Source of the DNA: Bacteroidales bacterium
GTDB lineage: Bacteria > Bacteroidota > Bacteroidia > Bacteroidales > JAADGE01
Reading direction: 5' to 3'
NCBI GenBank assembly: GCA_024762915.1
Contig: JANTGL010000114.1
Coordinates: 1 to 8,129, forward strand
DNA length: 8,129 nt
Shown: in pieces, positions 6,590-8,129 of the stretch
How the letters are laid out: each line of letters starts with the position of its first letter
How positions within the stretch are numbered: the stretch's first letter is position 1
Program-made: the position numbers and the translations under genes
Notes under the pieces: model-generated
The model's input: the letters and a program-made list of their open reading frames with translations, nothing else
What the model was told of the DNA's origin: nothing
Databases searched by the model: none

Positions 6590-7756
6590 TTATTTTAATT
6601 TTTTTTTCACCAAATCACCAATCGGTTTTAATGGCTTTAAAATTGGATAAGTATTATATAAAGATTGTTCTGTTTTAAATTCTGAATGTTCACGTCTTGG
6701 TGCATTGATATAATCTTCAAATTCTTGTTCTGAAAAACCAAGTTTTTTTAATACGAATTCTTTATCTTCTTCGCATTGTTTTTTATCATACATTGGTTGA
6801 GCAAGTTCTTCCAGTGCTTGTTCTTTTGTTATTTGCCCCGAACAAATTAAATTTGAGAAATGAGCTTTTCGTTTATCTACACCAAACTTATTCGGTAAAA
6901 TATAACCTTGATAAAAACGAGTAAATACAGATTCGTAATGTTTTCCGCCGTAGTCTTTCCATTCCAACTTATTAATAATAGTTTGCTTTATTTCGTGTTT
7001 TACATAAGGAATATAGTTTAATAAATCAACACTCTGTATCCCTTTTACTCTTTTGTAGTAATGTTTTGCTTTTAAATCGAAAAAAGGAAATGTTTTTAAT
7101 TTTATTGTTCCGTATTTATTATGAATATCTTTTATGTTAATGTGGTCTGCTTTGTTGAAAATCCAATAGCTCGGCAAAAGTGATTCCGTAACATAATTAT
7201 TACCGGAAAGAATATATTTTATGCCATTTTTTGCTGCAATTTTATGAATTGTTCCAAAAATTGCGTGATCGGTAATTGCTTCTATGTCAATTACATTTGC
7301 CTTAAAATAGGCAAGTTGAATGTCCCGAAATTCATTCCAATTAATTACGTAAGTTTCTAAATCAAAATTCAATTTATTGACAATGTTTTCAATATTTTTC
7401 ACGGCAAGTTCAGAGTTCCATCCGTTATCAAAGTGCACGCAAAGAACACGTAAATCTTGCTGTTTTGCTATATATGCCAAATAAGTACTGTCTACTCCTC
7501 CGCTCACACCAAGTATGCAGTCGTATTTTTTGCCTTTCCCGTATTTTTTTAATTTTTTTATTGTTTCATTAAATCGTTTTTTCCCTTTTTTGCCTGTAAA
7601 AACATACTCTTTTTCTTTTGCATAATATTCATAATAATAATTACAAACACCATTTTCGTCAAAAGTGATATTCGGGTCGGCAATATTGTCCATTACCGTT
7701 TTGGTGCATTGTCGGTATTTTTCGGGTATAAATTTCGGGTTTACGTAGTGTTTCAT
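6590..7756 (-). CDS. wbpG: N-acetyl sugar amidotransferase (WbpG/WbuX/PseA family)
   Basis: This 388-residue protein is an ATP pyrophosphatase-type amidotransferase. The PP-loop SGGVDSTYLAY is at 85-95, followed by CVHFDNGWNSELA (106-118), ITDHAIFGTIHKIA (161-174), ILSGNNYVTES (182-192) and a family C-terminal part with FTRFYQGYILPNKFGVDKR (278-296). The family activates a carbonyl group with ATP and replaces its oxygen with ammonia delivered by a HisH-type glutaminase through a HisF-like barrel. In P. aeruginosa O5, WbpG with HisH2 and HisF2 is needed for the acetamidino group of ManNAc3NAmA; relatives act on legionaminic or pseudaminic acids. The N-terminal region, usually C-x2-C...C-x2-C, here keeps C17 and C38 but has T20 and Y41 at the partner positions. 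It starts 20 bases after the HisF-like stop. An ATG slightly further upstream (7765) runs into a stop after two codons, which fixes the start. Confidence 0.93.
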   Translation of the reverse strand: MKHYVNPKFIPEKYRQCTKTVMDNIADPNITFDENGVCNYYYEYYAKEKEYVFTGKKGKKRFNETIKKLKKYGKGKKYDCILGVSGGVDSTYLAYIAKQQDLRVLCVHFDNGWNSELAVKNIENIVNKLNFDLETYVINWNEFRDIQLAYFKANVIDIEAITDHAIFGTIHKIAAKNGIKYILSGNNYVTESLLPSYWIFNKADHINIKDIHNKYGTIKLKTFPFFDLKAKHYYKRVKGIQSVDLLNYIPYVKHEIKQTIINKLEWKDYGGKHYESVFTRFYQGYILPNKFGVDKRKAHFSNLICSGQITKEQALEELAQPMYDKKQCEEDKEFVLKKLGFSEQEFEDYINAPRREHSEFKTEQSLYNTYPILKPLKPIGDLVKKKLK

Positions 7757-7776
7757 TTATTTCATTTTTCGCAAAA

Positions 7777-8129
7777 TTAAGATAAATTATCAAAAACAAT
7801 TTCTTTAAGGTCTGTTTGCGAAGGATAATTTATCAAAACACCTCTGTTTTCGCTTTTATAAACAAACAACGAGCCGGCAGAAACCGCTGATGCTCCGCCG
7901 TTTATAATTGCATTTGTAAAATCCTCAATTTTGCCTGCTCCTCCGTTTGCAACTACGGGAATATTCACGATTTCAGAAACTTTTTTTATCAAATCAATAT
8001 CATAACCTTTAAAAGTTCCTTCGCGGTCTATGGATGTTAAAATAATTTCGCCGGCACCCTCATTTTCAAGCATTTTTACGTAGTCGGTAATTTTTTGCTT
8101 AATTTTATTTTTACCCGATGTTGTGTAGC
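7777..8129 (-). CDS. hisF: HisF-like amidation protein (AglZ/HisF2/WbuZ type), partial (5' end beyond right edge)
   Basis: The reading frame is open from the right edge to a TAA at 7777-7779. The 56 bases beyond the internal ATG at 8073 continue the frame (YTTSGKNKIKQKITDYVK), so that ATG is not the start and about 117 C-terminal residues are present. Barrel signatures of HisF are clear: GAGEIILTSIDREGTFKGYD carries the second catalytic-type aspartate (in TSID) and phosphate-loop residues, and VVANGGAGKIEDF is the next phosphate-binding strand and loop. The end, SLFVYKSENRGVLINYP, resembles the glycosyl-amidation branch (WbuZ, HisF2) rather than histidine-biosynthesis HisF, as far as I recall. 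It would accept ammonia from a HisH glutaminase and pass it to the WbpG-like enzyme encoded next. A true histidine HisF is less likely because the neighbours are sugar genes. HisH should lie just to the right of the window. Confidence 0.88.
   Translation of the reverse strand, partial: YTTSGKNKIKQKITDYVKMLENEGAGEIILTSIDREGTFKGYDIDLIKKVSEIVNIPVVANGGAGKIEDFTNAIINGGASAVSAGSLFVYKSENRGVLINYPSQTDLKEIVFDNLS

Noticed and set aside
6599..6607. T9 run near the end of the amidotransferase as a terminator
   Set aside because: It encodes the C-terminal lysines of that protein on the minus strand, and no stem-loop precedes it in either direction.
8071..8073. ATG at 8073 as the start of the HisF-like protein
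   Set aside because: The frame stays open upstream to the window edge, and a 98-residue product would lack the first half of the barrel.
1..8129. Defence system, prophage, mobile element or CRISPR array
   Set aside because: All genes belong to sugar-nucleotide and glycan families; no transposase, integrase, nuclease, direct-repeat array or att-like repeat was seen.

Overview
The window is a low-GC stretch (roughly 30% overall, my estimate) in which every credible gene lies on the minus strand. Genes follow each other with gaps of 4 to 66 bases or short overlaps, so it reads as one operon transcribed from right to left. There is no tRNA, rRNA, mobile element or CRISPR array. Starts are preceded by A/T-rich sequence, often ATAAATG, rather than Shine-Dalgarno motifs. 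With the low GC and gene families this suggests a member of the Bacteroidota, but that is an inference.

In transcription order, the right part (8129 down to about 3951) is a sugar-nucleotide pathway. It holds the 3' part of a HisF-like amidation protein, a WbpG/WbuX-type N-acetyl sugar amidotransferase, a Gfo/Idh/MocA dehydrogenase of WbpB/WlbA type, a left-handed beta-helix N-acetyltransferase of WbpD/WlbB type, and a PLP aminotransferase of WbpE/WlbC type. The dehydrogenase, aminotransferase and acetyltransferase together would turn UDP-GlcNAcA into UDP-2,3-diacetamido-2,3-dideoxyglucuronic acid. The WbpG/HisF pair, with a HisH expected just beyond the right edge, would use glutamine-derived ammonia to convert an acetamido to an acetamidino group or a carboxylate to an amide.

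The left part (3958 down to 1) holds assembly and tailoring genes: a GT4-like glycosyltransferase, a SAM-dependent methyltransferase, a non-hydrolysing UDP-GlcNAc 2-epimerase of WecB/MnaA type, and the N-terminal two thirds of another GT4-like glycosyltransferase cut by the left edge. I translated this last gene and the 5' extension of the HisF-like gene by hand from the sequence.

Taken together this is part of an O-antigen, capsule or exopolysaccharide locus that builds an unusual diacetamido or acetamidino uronic acid and transfers it to a lipid-linked glycan. No wzx flippase, wzy polymerase, WbpA-type UDP-GlcNAc 6-dehydrogenase, HisH or WbpI-type epimerase is visible here. I see no wholly new system. 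The points of interest are variant details: missing metal-site cysteines in the amidotransferase, the class of the epimerase, a degenerate methyltransferase motif and a local GC shift.
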